Assembly (NCBI GenBank): GCA_018991295.1
Contig: JAGKSZ010000148.1
Location: forward strand, 1 to 13,386
Direction: 5' to 3'
Length of the DNA stretch: 13,386 nucleotides
Source of the DNA: Porphyrobacter sp.
GTDB lineage: Bacteria; Pseudomonadota; Alphaproteobacteria; Sphingomonadales; Sphingomonadaceae
Shown here: in pieces, positions 1 to 7,302 of the stretch
Position numbering within the stretch: the stretch's first letter is position 1
How the letters are laid out: each line of letters opens with the position of its first letter
Position numbers and translations under genes: made by a program
Notes under the pieces: model-generated
The model's database searches: none
Told to the model about the DNA's origin: nothing
The model's input: the letters and a program-made list of their open reading frames with translations, nothing else

Positions 1-542
1 GCTGGGTGTTCTTCTTCAGCCACCCGGCCGATTTTACCCCGGTCTGCACGACCGAAATGGGCACCACCGCGCGCCTCGCGGCCGAATTCGACAAGCGCAA
101 TTGCAAGCCGCTGGGCCTCTCCACCGACACGGTGCATGAGCACCTCGAATGGGTTAAGGATGTCGACGAGACCCAGAACGTGACCTTGCGTTTCCCGATC
201 GTCGCCGACGCCGATCTTGAAATCGCCAAGCTCTATGACATGATCCACCCCGATCAGTCCGAGACGGCGGCGGTGCGCTCGGTGTTCATCATCGATCCCG
301 CCAAGAAGATACGCCTCACCATGACCTATCCCATGAGCGTGGGGCGCAATTTCGACGAGATCCTGCGCGTCATCGACAGCCTTCAGCTGGCCGACAAGTC
401 CCGCATCGCGACCCCCGCCGATTGGCGTCCGGGCGATATGGTCATCATTCCGCCCTCAATTCCCGACGAAAAGGCCAAGGAGATGTTCCCGCAAGGATTC
501 ACCACCATCAAGCCTTATCTGCGCATGGTCGACCTCGACTAA
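1..542 (+). CDS. 1-Cys peroxiredoxin (Prx6 type), 5' end missing
   Basis: This is the 3' part of a thiol peroxidase gene; the protein reduces H2O2 and alkyl hydroperoxides, probably in the cytosol. The reading frame is open from the first complete codon (TGG at 3-5), so the true start lies outside the window; the GTG at position 6 is an internal valine. The peroxidatic motif HPADFTPVCTTE is present near the beginning, with the catalytic Cys inside PVCTTE. The long C-terminal part ending in a segment that reads WRPGDMVIIPPSIPDEKAK is typical of the Prx6/1-Cys class and not of typical 2-Cys AhpC. One further Cys (RNCKPLG) is present, but no resolving Cys in the usual 2-Cys place. About 40 N-terminal residues should be missing. 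A strong terminator follows, so it is transcribed separately from cydA. Confidence 0.93.
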   Translation, partial: WVFFFSHPADFTPVCTTEMGTTARLAAEFDKRNCKPLGLSTDTVHEHLEWVKDVDETQNVTLRFPIVADADLEIAKLYDMIHPDQSETAAVRSVFIIDPAKKIRLTMTYPMSVGRNFDEILRVIDSLQLADKSRIATPADWRPGDMVIIPPSIPDEKAKEMFPQGFTTIKPYLRMVDLD

Positions 543-557
543 CGCGTACGGGTTACT

Positions 558-619
558 GGTTGCACCGCCTCGCGTCCCCATCCCCCCTCTCCCGCAGTGG
601 CGGTGCAACCTTCTTTTTT
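558..619 (+). terminator. Rho-independent terminator after peroxiredoxin
   Basis: The 12-bp arm GGTTGCACCGCC (558-569) is perfectly complementary to GGCGGTGCAACC (599-610). The loop is 29 nt and C-rich. The stem is followed at once by TTCTTTTTT (611-619). It lies 16 nt after the peroxiredoxin stop codon and separates that gene from cydA. Confidence 0.88.
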
Positions 620-679
620 GTGATTGTTTCTCGCGGTCAGCAATCGTGCTCCCTCATGCAACAGACGCAGGTGTACACA

Positions 680-2136
680 ATGCTTGAAAATCTCGATGCG
701 CTCTTGCTTGCCCGCATCCAGTTTGCCTTTACGGTAAGCTTCCACTTCATTTTTCCATCGTTCTCCATTGGGCTAGCAAGCTATCTTGCTGTGCTTGAAG
801 GACTTTGGCTGAAAACGGGCAAAGCGGTCTATCTTGATTTGTTCAAGTATTGGATCAAGATTTTCGCCATCGCTTTTGCGATGGGCGTCGTGTCGGGCAT
901 CGTGATGTCTTATCAGTTCGGCACCAACTGGTCTGTGTTGCTCAGTTACGAGCCGGGCCGGTGATCGGACCGCTGATGGCCTATGAAGTATTGACGGCCT
1001 TCTTTCTCGAAGCCGGCTTTCTTGGCGTGATGTTGTTCGGGATGAACAAGGTCGGAAAGAAGCTGCACTTCGCTGCGACAGCGATGGTCGCTCTGGGCAC
1101 TCTCGTGTCAGCGACCTGGATTTTGTCGGTCAACAGCTGGATGCATACGCCTGTCGGCTTTGAAATGGGCGCGAACGGTCAGTTTCTGCCAGGACCCAGC
1201 TGGTGGGATATCGTCTTCAACCCCAGCTTCCCCTACCGGTTGCTGCATACCGTGACCGCGTCTTACCTAACAGTGGCTCTGGTTGTTGGCGGCGTAGGTG
1301 CATGGCACCTGATGAAAGACCGCACCAACATTCATGCACGCAAGATGTTCTCCATGGCGATGTGGATGGCCGCTCTGGTGGCGCCAACCCAAATCTTTGT
1401 TGGCGACATGCACGGTCTCAATACGCTCGAACATCAGCCCGCCAAGGTGATGGCGATGGAAGGGCATTTCGACAGCCACCCCGAAGGCGCGCCGCTGATC
1501 TTGTTCGGCATACCGAACAGTGCCGAAAAGAGGATCGATTACGCGCTGGAAATTCCCAAGGCGTCGTCCCTCATCCTGAAGCATGACCATGATGCTCCCA
1601 TGGCGGGGCTCGATACGATCCCTGACGAGAACGAACCCCCTGTTGGCATCGTATTCTGGTCATTCCGGATCATGATCTCCATTGGCTTTGCTATGCTTGG
1701 TCTGGGTGCCTGGAGCGTGCTCGCACGGATGCGCGGGAAACTATACGATTGGACGCTTCTGCACCGCGCGGCGCTCATCATGGCACCAAGCGGGTTCGTC
1801 GCCGTGATTGCCGGGTGGATAACGACTGAAGTCGGGCGCCAACCTTTCGTGATTTACGGGCTGATGCGCACTGCAGACGCGGCGTCTCCGCTTGATGCCC
1901 CGGCCGTTGCTGCATCGTTGCTGGCCTTCGTGCTAGTTTACTTCGCCGTTTTCGGCGTGGGCGTGTGGTACATCATGCGCTTGATGGCCAAAGTCCCGCA
2001 CGCAGGTGAACTCGATGCCAAGCACGGCGATACAGGGCCAATCCGTACCGCAGGGATTACGCCTGGACCAACCCAGAATCCGGGCGGCAAGGAAACTCTC
2101 CCCACCGAAGCACCGGTCGAGAAGGAGCCCGTGTGA
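680..2136 (+). pseudogene. cydA: cydA/cioA: cytochrome bd-type quinol oxidase subunit I, frameshifted
   Basis: Subunit I of a cytochrome bd (CIO-type) quinol oxidase, an inner-membrane protein that oxidises quinol and reduces O2 to water. The start is taken at ATG 680 (MLENLDALLLARIQFAF, the family's usual N-terminus), with a GCAGG-like site 8 nt upstream; ATG 656 would add 8 residues. Frame one reads to TGA 962-964. Homology continues without loss in the -1 frame from about 940 (AGPVIGPLMAYEVLTAFFLE) to TGA 2134-2136. The codon at 938-939 is short by one base (TT- before GCT), where the family has NWSVF. Seen after the break are the conserved Glu region EVLTAFFLEAGFLG, GDMHGLNTLEHQPAK, FWSFRIM (haem b558 Met) and GRQPF. 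The haem-ligand His lies in SFHFIFP. Repaired length would be 485 residues, normal for CydA. As written, only about 94 residues would be made. A sequencing indel is possible. Confidence 0.9.
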
Positions 2137-3131
2137 TGGACTTGACCGTCATCTGGGCTTTCATCATCGCCTTTGCCGTGTTTGCCTATGTGGTGATGGA
2201 CGGGTTTGATCTTGGCATCGGTATCCTCTTTCCGACATTTCGGGTGGGCAAAGGTCGCAATCGCGCGATGAACTCTATCGCCCCCGTCTGGGACGGGAAC
2301 GAGACCTGGCTTGTGCTGGGCGGCGGGGGGCTGTTTGCGGCATTCCCGCTCGCCTATGCGGTGATCCTACCAGCAATCTATCCTCTAATGATCGCGATGC
2401 TGCTTGGCCTGGTCTTTCGCGGTGTGGCTTTCGAGTATCGCTGGCGCGATCCTGCGCACCAGAAGTTCTGGGATACGGCCTTCTTTGGCGGCTCATTGGT
2501 CGCAGCGATGTCGCAGGGAATGATCCTTGGAGCGCTCTTGCAGGGCATCGAGATCGACGGGCGAGCCTATGCCGGGAGCTGGTTCGATTGGTTGACCCCC
2601 TACACCTTCTTGACCGGGCTTGGCACGGTTGCCGGATATGCCCTGCTGGGCAGCACCTGGCTGATCTGGAAACTTGATGGCGGGGTGCAGGATCACGCAC
2701 GTTATGTTGCCTTGCGTGCCGCTTTGGCGACGATCGTGCTGATGGGGGCTGTGAGCCTCTACAACATCACGCTGAGCGCCGAGTATGCTGAGCGCTGGCT
2801 GACGGCGCCGGAAATCTATTTCGCAGCGCCCGTCCCGATCCTGACGGCCATCATAGCGCTCGTAATGCTACGTGCGATAAAGGGTGACGGAAATTCGTCG
2901 CCATTCTGGCTGGCGCTGGCGCTGTTCTTCCTCGGCATGTCTGGTCTGGGCGTAACAATATGGCCCAACGTCGTCCCCCCTGGCATTACCATCTGGGATG
3001 CCGCTGCACCTGAACGGAGCCAGATCTTCATGCTGGTCGGGGTGGCGATCACCATGCCGCTCATCATCGGATACACCGCATGGGCCTATTGGGTGTTTCG
3101 CGGCAAGGTGGGTGACGAGGGGTATCACTGA
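2136..3131 (+). CDS. cydB: Cytochrome bd-type quinol oxidase subunit II
   Basis: Subunit II of the bd-type quinol oxidase, an integral inner-membrane protein paired with CydA. The 331-residue product shows the family hallmarks YVVMDGFDLGIG near residues 18-29 and PVWDGNETWLVLGGGGLFAAFP near residues 51-72, with about eight to nine hydrophobic helices. ATG 2136 overlaps the cydA stop by one base (TGATG). AAGGAG at 2122-2127 lies 8 nt before it, so this start is preferred over GTG 2133. The gene is intact and full length although its partner cydA is frameshifted. It overlaps the next small gene by one base, which indicates a single translationally coupled operon. Confidence 0.95.
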   Translation: MDLTVIWAFIIAFAVFAYVVMDGFDLGIGILFPTFRVGKGRNRAMNSIAPVWDGNETWLVLGGGGLFAAFPLAYAVILPAIYPLMIAMLLGLVFRGVAFEYRWRDPAHQKFWDTAFFGGSLVAAMSQGMILGALLQGIEIDGRAYAGSWFDWLTPYTFLTGLGTVAGYALLGSTWLIWKLDGGVQDHARYVALRAALATIVLMGAVSLYNITLSAEYAERWLTAPEIYFAAPVPILTAIIALVMLRAIKGDGNSSPFWLALALFFLGMSGLGVTIWPNVVPPGITIWDAAAPERSQIFMLVGVAITMPLIIGYTAWAYWVFRGKVGDEGYH

Positions 3132-3265
3132 TGCTGGCCCCTCCTGAACGCCAGCCCGAACCCCTTCTGTGGCAGCGCCTGCTGTGGATGGCGGGCATTT
3201 GGGCCGCGAGTGTAAGCACACTTGGCGCTGTCGCCTACATTATCCGGCTGTGGATCAAGGCATAA
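3131..3265 (+). CDS. DUF2474-type small membrane protein of the bd oxidase operon (CydX-like role)
   Basis: A 44-residue protein (begins MLAPPERQPEPLLWQRLLW, ends RLWIKA) with one central transmembrane helix from about residue 18 to 38. Its ATG shares one base with the cydB stop (TGATG). Short single-helix proteins of the DUF2474 family follow cydB in CIO-type operons and are thought to play the part that CydX plays for E. coli cytochrome bd; this role is inferred from position, size and topology. A Trp-rich entry (LWQRLLW) before the helix fits the family. Nothing looks damaged. It ends 13 nt before the next gene. Confidence 0.82.
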   Translation: MLAPPERQPEPLLWQRLLWMAGIWAASVSTLGAVAYIIRLWIKA

Positions 3266-3278
3266 AAGAGGCACAACA

Positions 3279-3863
3279 ATGGACCATTTTCTGCGCCGTT
3301 CATCACTGACGTTGATCGCCCTCGCCTGCCTGACTGCCGCCTCTGGCTGCAGCCAACCGGAGGTATCATCAAAACCCGATCAAGCCTTCGTCGGACGCGC
3401 GACTGGACTGGCAGATGAGCATCAGGCCAGCCTGCAAAAGGCACTGATTGAATCGATGTCGCAAGTGGGTCCGGTTGGTTCGATAGGTGTCTGTCAGTCA
3501 ACCGCTCCTGCGATCGACGCAGAGTTGTCGACTACAAGTGGGATGCAAGTCAGCCGCATTGCACGGCGCAACCGCAATCCCGCAAACGCGGTGCCTGATG
3601 AACTGGCTGAACTTTATCAAGAGCTGGAGCGCGAACCCCTCGACAACGGCAAGCCGCGCTTCGTGACTGCCACAATCGCAGACAAGCACGTGTACCTGCG
3701 CGCGATTCCCATGAAGGAACAGCCCTGCGCCGCCTGCCACGGGAATGATATTGCGCCAGAGGTGTCGAGCGCTATCACTGCAGCCTATCCGCAAGATAAA
3801 GCAACGGGCTTCCAAGCAGGTGAATTGCGCGGCGCCTTCTTTGTTAGCAAGCCAGCAAAATAA
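3279..3863 (+). CDS. DUF3365 (Tll0287-like) c-type haem protein, probably exported lipoprotein
   Basis: The 194-residue protein starts at ATG 3279 with AAGAGG at 3266-3271, 7 nt upstream. Residues 1-24 form a signal sequence with Arg-Arg near the start and end in TAASGC. This resembles a lipobox (Cys24), although the -3 residue is Ala and not the usual Leu. The rest matches the DUF3365/Tll0287-like domain: IGVCQ at about 69-73, RNRNPANAVPDE around 97-108, a haem-binding CAACH at 150-154, and the closing pattern YPQDKATGF then GELRGAFFV. The family is usually a haem-containing extracytoplasmic sensor or redox domain; here it stands alone. It lies 13 nt after the DUF2474 gene and is likely co-transcribed with the oxidase. 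Its electron partner or signal is unknown. Confidence 0.85.
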   Translation: MDHFLRRSSLTLIALACLTAASGCSQPEVSSKPDQAFVGRATGLADEHQASLQKALIESMSQVGPVGSIGVCQSTAPAIDAELSTTSGMQVSRIARRNRNPANAVPDELAELYQELEREPLDNGKPRFVTATIADKHVYLRAIPMKEQPCAACHGNDIAPEVSSAITAAYPQDKATGFQAGELRGAFFVSKPAK

Positions 3864-3864
3864 A

Positions 3865-3897
3865 TTGCGATCCCCCGAGCTTTGCCCATAATCGCAA
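3865..3897 (+). other. Hairpin after the DUF3365 gene
   Basis: TTGCGAT (3865-3871) and ATCGCAA (3891-3897) form a perfect 7-bp stem around a 19-nt loop, directly after the stop codon. No T-run follows, so it may be a weak terminator or an mRNA 3' end stabiliser. The rest of the gap to 3970 shows nothing I recognise. Confidence 0.4.
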
Positions 3898-3970
3898 GGT
3901 CTTGTTGAGGTAGCCCTACGCTGAGCGTCCGCACCAAATCTTTTTTCATCGTTCAGCCGAAAGACAACCG

Positions 3971-4483
3971 ATGACCAAATCGCAATCAAATTTGATGCTC
4001 GCTCTGCTAGCGGGCGTTTTTGGGATTCTTCTCTATATTTCGTTCGGCGCGGGTACGGACGAACCCGCGAAAGCAAAATCGGTAACAGAGGCCCAGGTAG
4101 CAGGAGACCCACGTGAAGCGGTCGTCCTTAATGCCGAACAGCACCAGTTTGCGTTAGAGCAGATGCGCGGTCTGCTGGTAACCATCCGCGATCTTGACGC
4201 TGCTGAAACGATACCCGATCCGGCGACGGCGATTGAATTGGCCCGCGCGCAAGGTCCCGGTTCAGGCGGCAAACATCCCGATGGCTTTCATGAAGCCCTT
4301 CCCGAAGGCTTTAGGCAAATGAGCCAGGCCATGCGCAAATCGTTCGCCGGCATGGCCGACGCGGCTGCGAAGGGCGATAAGCCCGCATACCAAGAAAGCC
4401 AACAACAAGCACTGAACACTTGCATTGGTTGTCATGAAACCTATCGGTTTGAGCAGCAACAATCTTCGGGCATTATCGATTGA
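3971..4483 (+). CDS. Cytochrome c556/c'-like protein with N-terminal membrane anchor
   Basis: A 170-residue protein with an N-terminal hydrophobic segment (about residues 8-26) that acts as an uncleaved anchor or a signal. A helical domain follows and ends in the single haem motif CIGCH at 151-155, followed by ETYR. A CxxCH close to the C-terminus after a four-helix-like region is the layout of the cytochrome c'/c556 class. The stretch LEQMRGLLVTIRDL (62-75) is the first helix, and Met66 is a possible sixth haem ligand. The protein would sit on the periplasmic face. It is 107 nt after the DUF3365 gene and on the same strand. No strong Shine-Dalgarno site is seen (GAAAG about 10 nt upstream). 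Its role as electron donor or acceptor near the bd oxidase is an inference. Confidence 0.8.
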   Translation: MTKSQSNLMLALLAGVFGILLYISFGAGTDEPAKAKSVTEAQVAGDPREAVVLNAEQHQFALEQMRGLLVTIRDLDAAETIPDPATAIELARAQGPGSGGKHPDGFHEALPEGFRQMSQAMRKSFAGMADAAAKGDKPAYQESQQQALNTCIGCHETYRFEQQQSSGIID

Positions 4484-4485
4484 GG

Positions 4486-4509
4486 TGGCAACGCCTCAAC
4501 TCGTTGTGC
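4486..4509. other. Imperfect hairpin between convergent genes
   Basis: GGCA-ACG and CGT-TG-TGCC pair with a two-base bulge just after the cytochrome stop codon. It could help end transcription of the + strand operon, but no T-run follows. The remaining bases up to 4570 show nothing else. Confidence 0.25.
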
Positions 4510-4571
4510 CAGCATCTGGGAGCTCCCTGCGCGGACACAAGATTTCTGATTGAAAGCCAGGTTCACACTTA

Positions 4572-4589
4572 AAGAGTTCTCGGACTCTT
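4572..4589 (-). terminator. Possible weak terminator of the dsbA-persulfide dioxygenase-methyltransferase operon
   Basis: AAGAGT (4572-4577) and ACTCTT (4584-4589) form a 6-bp stem with a 6-nt loop. On the - strand it begins at the methyltransferase stop codon and is followed by a short TT(A) stretch. The stem is short, so this is only a candidate. Confidence 0.35.
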
Positions 4590-5211
4590 CAAATCGGCTT
4601 GCGCGCAACGAGATCGATTAGCGCCGACATGCCGCCATGGCCGCTACCCTCATGGATTTCAGCGTCGTAGCTGTTCAAGGCCAATATGTCCCACTGACCG
4701 AAGGCGGCAAGCAACATCGTCTCGGAATACATGTTCTGGGCATTCGGTGGGCCGCCCGTCCCGTACTGAAGCTTTTCCGGGCGGTAGCCCTCCAGAAGCA
4801 GAATGCCGCAGGTCTGAGCGTATCGTAAAAGCCCTTGAACATGCTTGCGCGTAAATCGGGACCGGCAAACTGGACAAAGATCGCCACGATCGCATCGAAG
4901 CTGTCTCGTGGCCACTTATAGTTAGCAATATCCACCTGCTCCAGGGTCAGATCGACGCCGCGGGTGTCAGCGAGCCGCCGTGCCTTGGCAAGGCCAATTG
5001 GTGAGACGTCACTGGACACAACACCATAACCGCGCTCCGCGAGAAATACGCCGTTGCGCCCTTCGCCATCTGCTACCGCCAGCACTCGCCCACCCGCTGG
5101 CAAGCGCCCGACCTCACGTCTCAGAAAAGCGTTAGGTTCCGTGCCGAACACATATTCGTCGCCCTTACAGCGTTCGTCCCAATTTCCAGCGTTGGCAAGT
5201 TGATCAGGCAT
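4589..5211 (-). pseudogene. SAM-dependent methyltransferase (TehB/TPMT-like), frameshifted
   Basis: A class I methyltransferase of about 207 residues if repaired. It begins MPDQLANAGNWDERCKGDEY, a family N-terminus that continues VFGTEPNAFL. The SAM-binding motif I is seen in VLAVADGEGRNGVFLAERG, with the acidic residue after beta-2 in SSDVSP. The frame that runs FDAIVAIFVQFAGPDLRA and KGFYDTLRP loses homology after about 4810. The family sequence resumes as GILLLEGYRPEKL in the neighbouring frame and ends at TGA 4591-4589. One base is missing around 4807-4809. The start overlaps the stop of the upstream persulfide dioxygenase by 8 nt, with GAAGG just before it, so it is translationally coupled. 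A thiol or sulfide substrate is suggested by the operon only; the substrate cannot be read from the sequence. Confidence 0.82.
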
Positions 5212-6553
5212 GGGCTGCCTTCCATGACCCCATCGAACCCAGATAAACGTCGAGTCTGGTAAAGCCGCGACTGGCAAGCCAGCCAGCGGCCACTGTGGCT
5301 CGCATTCCACTGGCGCACATCAGAGTATACTGGCGGTCCTTGTCCAGCTCATTCCAACGCGTATTGAGTTCGCCGACATAGATATGCTGCGAGCCTTCGA
5401 TTGCGCTTGCTTCACGCTCGTCGGCGTCGCGGACATCAAGCAGAGTCCACCCTTCCCTACCGCGCAAACGGCGTTCAACCTCTTCGGTATCGATCATGGG
5501 TGTCTGCTGCATTTGTTCGCCCTGCGCTGCCGCCGGGACTATTCCGACATAGCCTCCCACAATATTGTCCAATGCAATCCGCACGAGATGCTCCATCGCG
5601 GTGGACAGTTGCTCCTCGCCCGATGCCACCAGTGCCACCGTGTCGCCCTCGCGGATAAACCATCCCGCAAAAGCCGAAATCATGCCCACTGGCAGGCTCA
5701 TCGCACCAGGAAGATGGCCTGACGCATAGGCCATGGGCTCACGGATATCGATGAGATGATCGGCGTTGCAGGACTTTATCTCGCCCAGCGAAAGCCTGCG
5801 TGGCCGCATTACGACAGGCGGTGCATCTCCGCCTTCGGTGTTCAACCGCTCCATCAGTCGGAAATAGGGAGGCTGATAGTGGTTCTCGTTGATCTTCATC
5901 TGAATGAACGCATCACGGCTTTCGATCATCAGCCGCGGATTGTTCATCCGCTCGTGACCTATCGTTGAAAACTCGCGTTCGGCCATACCTGATCCACAGA
6001 CCGAACCTGCACCGTGCGCCGGATAAATGATCGCCTGGTCGCCGAGCGCCATCAACTTCTGGAGCGAGTCAAAGAGCAGACCGGCAACCTCTTCGCGGCG
6101 GTCGGGGTAAAAATCGGTGCGGCCGACATCACCGACGAACAGGGCGTCGCCTGTAAAGACACCAACTGCCTCTTTCGGATATGCGGTGTCGAACACAGCA
6201 AATGCCAGGTGATCGTCGGTATGCCCGGGCGTTTCGAGAATGCGGATTTCCAGAGTGCCGATAGCAAAGCGGTCGCCTTCCCGCGCCGTTTCTGCATAAA
6301 CAACAGGTTCCGCCGGATTGGGCCCATGTATAACTTTCGCACCCGTCATCCGGGCGAGGATCGGCGCGCCCGACACAAGATCCTCATTACGGTGGGTCTC
6401 GAAGATATGGGTGATTTCCAACCCGGCGGCGCGCGCTTTTTCCAAATAGATTGCACAATCGCGGCGGGGATCGATGACTGCGGCTTGTCCACCGGCACCA
6501 ATCAGATAGGAAAGGTGGGACAGACCTGCTGTCTTGATTTTTTCGAGTAGCAT
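5204..6553 (-). CDS. CstB-like persulfide dioxygenase-rhodanese fusion
   Basis: A 449-residue cytosolic enzyme with a metallo-beta-lactamase (ETHE1-like) domain at about 1-245 and two rhodanese domains at about 252-340 and 353-449. This is the layout of CstB, which oxidises low-molecular-weight persulfides and passes on sulfane sulfur. The iron ligands expected from ETHE1 are present: His54 (ETHRNEDLVSG), His111 (TPGHTDDH) and Asp136 (FTGDALFVGDVGRTD). The usual HxHxDH is reduced to HRNEDL, as expected for this subfamily. The first rhodanese domain lacks a catalytic Cys (VALVASGEEQL). The second has Cys413 in CASGMRA and should be active. The start at ATG 6553 has TAGGAG 7 nt upstream. It lies 79 nt after the dsbA-like gene and overlaps the methyltransferase by 8 nt. 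Confidence 0.92.
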   Translation of the reverse strand: MLLEKIKTAGLSHLSYLIGAGGQAAVIDPRRDCAIYLEKARAAGLEITHIFETHRNEDLVSGAPILARMTGAKVIHGPNPAEPVVYAETAREGDRFAIGTLEIRILETPGHTDDHLAFAVFDTAYPKEAVGVFTGDALFVGDVGRTDFYPDRREEVAGLLFDSLQKLMALGDQAIIYPAHGAGSVCGSGMAEREFSTIGHERMNNPRLMIESRDAFIQMKINENHYQPPYFRLMERLNTEGGDAPPVVMRPRRLSLGEIKSCNADHLIDIREPMAYASGHLPGAMSLPVGMISAFAGWFIREGDTVALVASGEEQLSTAMEHLVRIALDNIVGGYVGIVPAAAQGEQMQQTPMIDTEEVERRLRGREGWTLLDVRDADEREASAIEGSQHIYVGELNTRWNELDKDRQYTLMCASGMRATVAAGWLASRGFTRLDVYLGSMGSWKAAHA

Positions 6554-6572
6554 AATTTGGCTCCTAATGGAT

Positions 6573-6590
6573 CGCTATCAGTGGATAGCG
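6573..6590. promoter_or_regulatory. Perfect palindrome upstream of the persulfide dioxygenase gene
   Basis: CGCTATC-AGTG-GATAGCG is a perfect 7-bp inverted repeat with a 4-nt centre. It lies between the dsbA-like stop and the persulfide dioxygenase ribosome-binding site. It could be a repressor operator, or an RNA hairpin that tunes expression between the two genes. No good -35/-10 pair was found around it. Confidence 0.4.
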
Positions 6591-6632
6591 TGGTCTTCGA
6601 CGGCAAGCGAACGGTCAAAGCGTCGGGCTTGT

Positions 6633-7226
6633 TCAGCCAACACGGTTCTTCTCGAATTCGCGGGCAATTTTAACGGCCTTGCCGAGCTCGACATCGTCGA
6701 TCGCGCCAGGGATCAGATAGGGACCAATCAACAGGGCTGGCGTGCCCTGAAGCCGCATTTCAGCGGCCTGTCGGCTGGTACGTCCAATCAAGGCATCGAT
6801 CTCGCGCTTGCGTTCTTTCATGTCCCTTTGCAGTCGCTGCCAGTCTACGCCGGCTGCATTGGCGGCAGCACGGATCTTGCCCGAATCGAGCTTGCCGTCA
6901 GTTCGCATGAGCGCATCGTTGAAAGCAGCATGTTTGCCCTGCCATTGCGATGCGATCGCTGCGCTGGCGGCTTCGTCCGACGCCGTACCGAAGATGGGCC
7001 AGTCACGATAAACGATCCGTACCTTACCGTCTTCGCGAGCGATCCGCTCTAACACCGGATGGACCTTTCGGCAAAACGGGCATTGATAATCGGAATAGGT
7101 TACTATTGTGACATCGTAATCCGCAGGTTCGAACTTGGGAGCGACCGGGTCGTCGGTAATCTTGCGTCTCTCCGCCATGGCAGCCTCGCTGGAGGCTACA
7201 TCTTCCGGCGATCCTGCCGCTTGCAA
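6633..7226 (-). CDS. DsbA-family thiol oxidoreductase, N-terminus removed by IS66
   Basis: A thioredoxin-fold protein of the DsbA/Thioredoxin_4 family. Numbering from TTG 7226 (197 residues), the redox motif is CPFC at 49-52 in TYSDYQCPFCRKVHP, and the cis-proline loop is LQGTPALLIG near residue 160. Such proteins are normally exported by a signal peptide. None is present here, because native sequence stops at 7227 where the IS66 terminal repeat begins. Upstream of that the frame only reads through IS sequence. Translation could begin at TTG 7226 or at ATG 7178 (MAERRKITDDP), giving a cytosolic protein that still has the active site. It was probably the first gene of the dsbA-persulfide dioxygenase-methyltransferase operon. 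The native promoter appears to be lost as well, so expression may depend on the IS. Confidence 0.87.
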   Translation of the reverse strand: MQAAGSPEDVASSEAAMAERRKITDDPVAPKFEPADYDVTIVTYSDYQCPFCRKVHPVLERIAREDGKVRIVYRDWPIFGTASDEAASAAIASQWQGKHAAFNDALMRTDGKLDSGKIRAAANAAGVDWQRLQRDMKERKREIDALIGRTSRQAAEMRLQGTPALLIGPYLIPGAIDDVELGKAVKIAREFEKNRVG

Positions 7227-7227
7227 G

Positions 7228-7250
7228 GTAAGCGTCCGGCCTGACTGCCC
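7228..7250. repeat. IS66 left terminal inverted repeat
   Basis: It begins GTAAGCGTCCGGC and continues CTGACTGCCC. The outer 13 bp are identical to the inverse of the right end; 19 of 23 match overall. It directly abuts the truncated dsbA-like gene. Confidence 0.9.
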
Positions 7251-7272
7251 TGCCGCTGATAGAGTGGGTGGG

Positions 7273-7302
7273 ATAGTGTCCGCTTTGGATAGTGGACACT
7301 AT
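7273..7302 (+). promoter_or_regulatory. Inverted repeat overlapping the tnpA start codon
   Basis: ATAGTGTCC (7273-7281) and GGACACTAT (7294-7302) form a perfect 9-bp stem with a 12-nt loop. The right arm contains the first two bases of the tnpA ATG at 7301. In RNA it would hide the start codon, which fits control of transposase synthesis; in DNA it could be an operator. Confidence 0.5.

Noticed and set aside
620..679. FNR-type site (TTGAT-N4-ATCAA) upstream of cydA
   Set aside because: Only GATTG and CAATC with a 14-nt or so gap were found; the spacing and sequence do not fit FNR.
930..965. Programmed ribosomal frameshift in cydA
   Set aside because: No X-XXY-YYZ slippery heptamer or A/T run lies at the shift, and the family is not known for recoding.
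3498..4112. 204-residue - strand frame opposite the DUF3365 and cytochrome genes
   Set aside because: It lies antisense to two well-supported haem proteins and crosses their intergenic gap; no recognisable motif or ribosome-binding site.
6014..7052. Long + strand frames opposite the persulfide dioxygenase and dsbA-like genes
   Set aside because: They mirror clear enzyme domains on the other strand and show no family pattern of their own.
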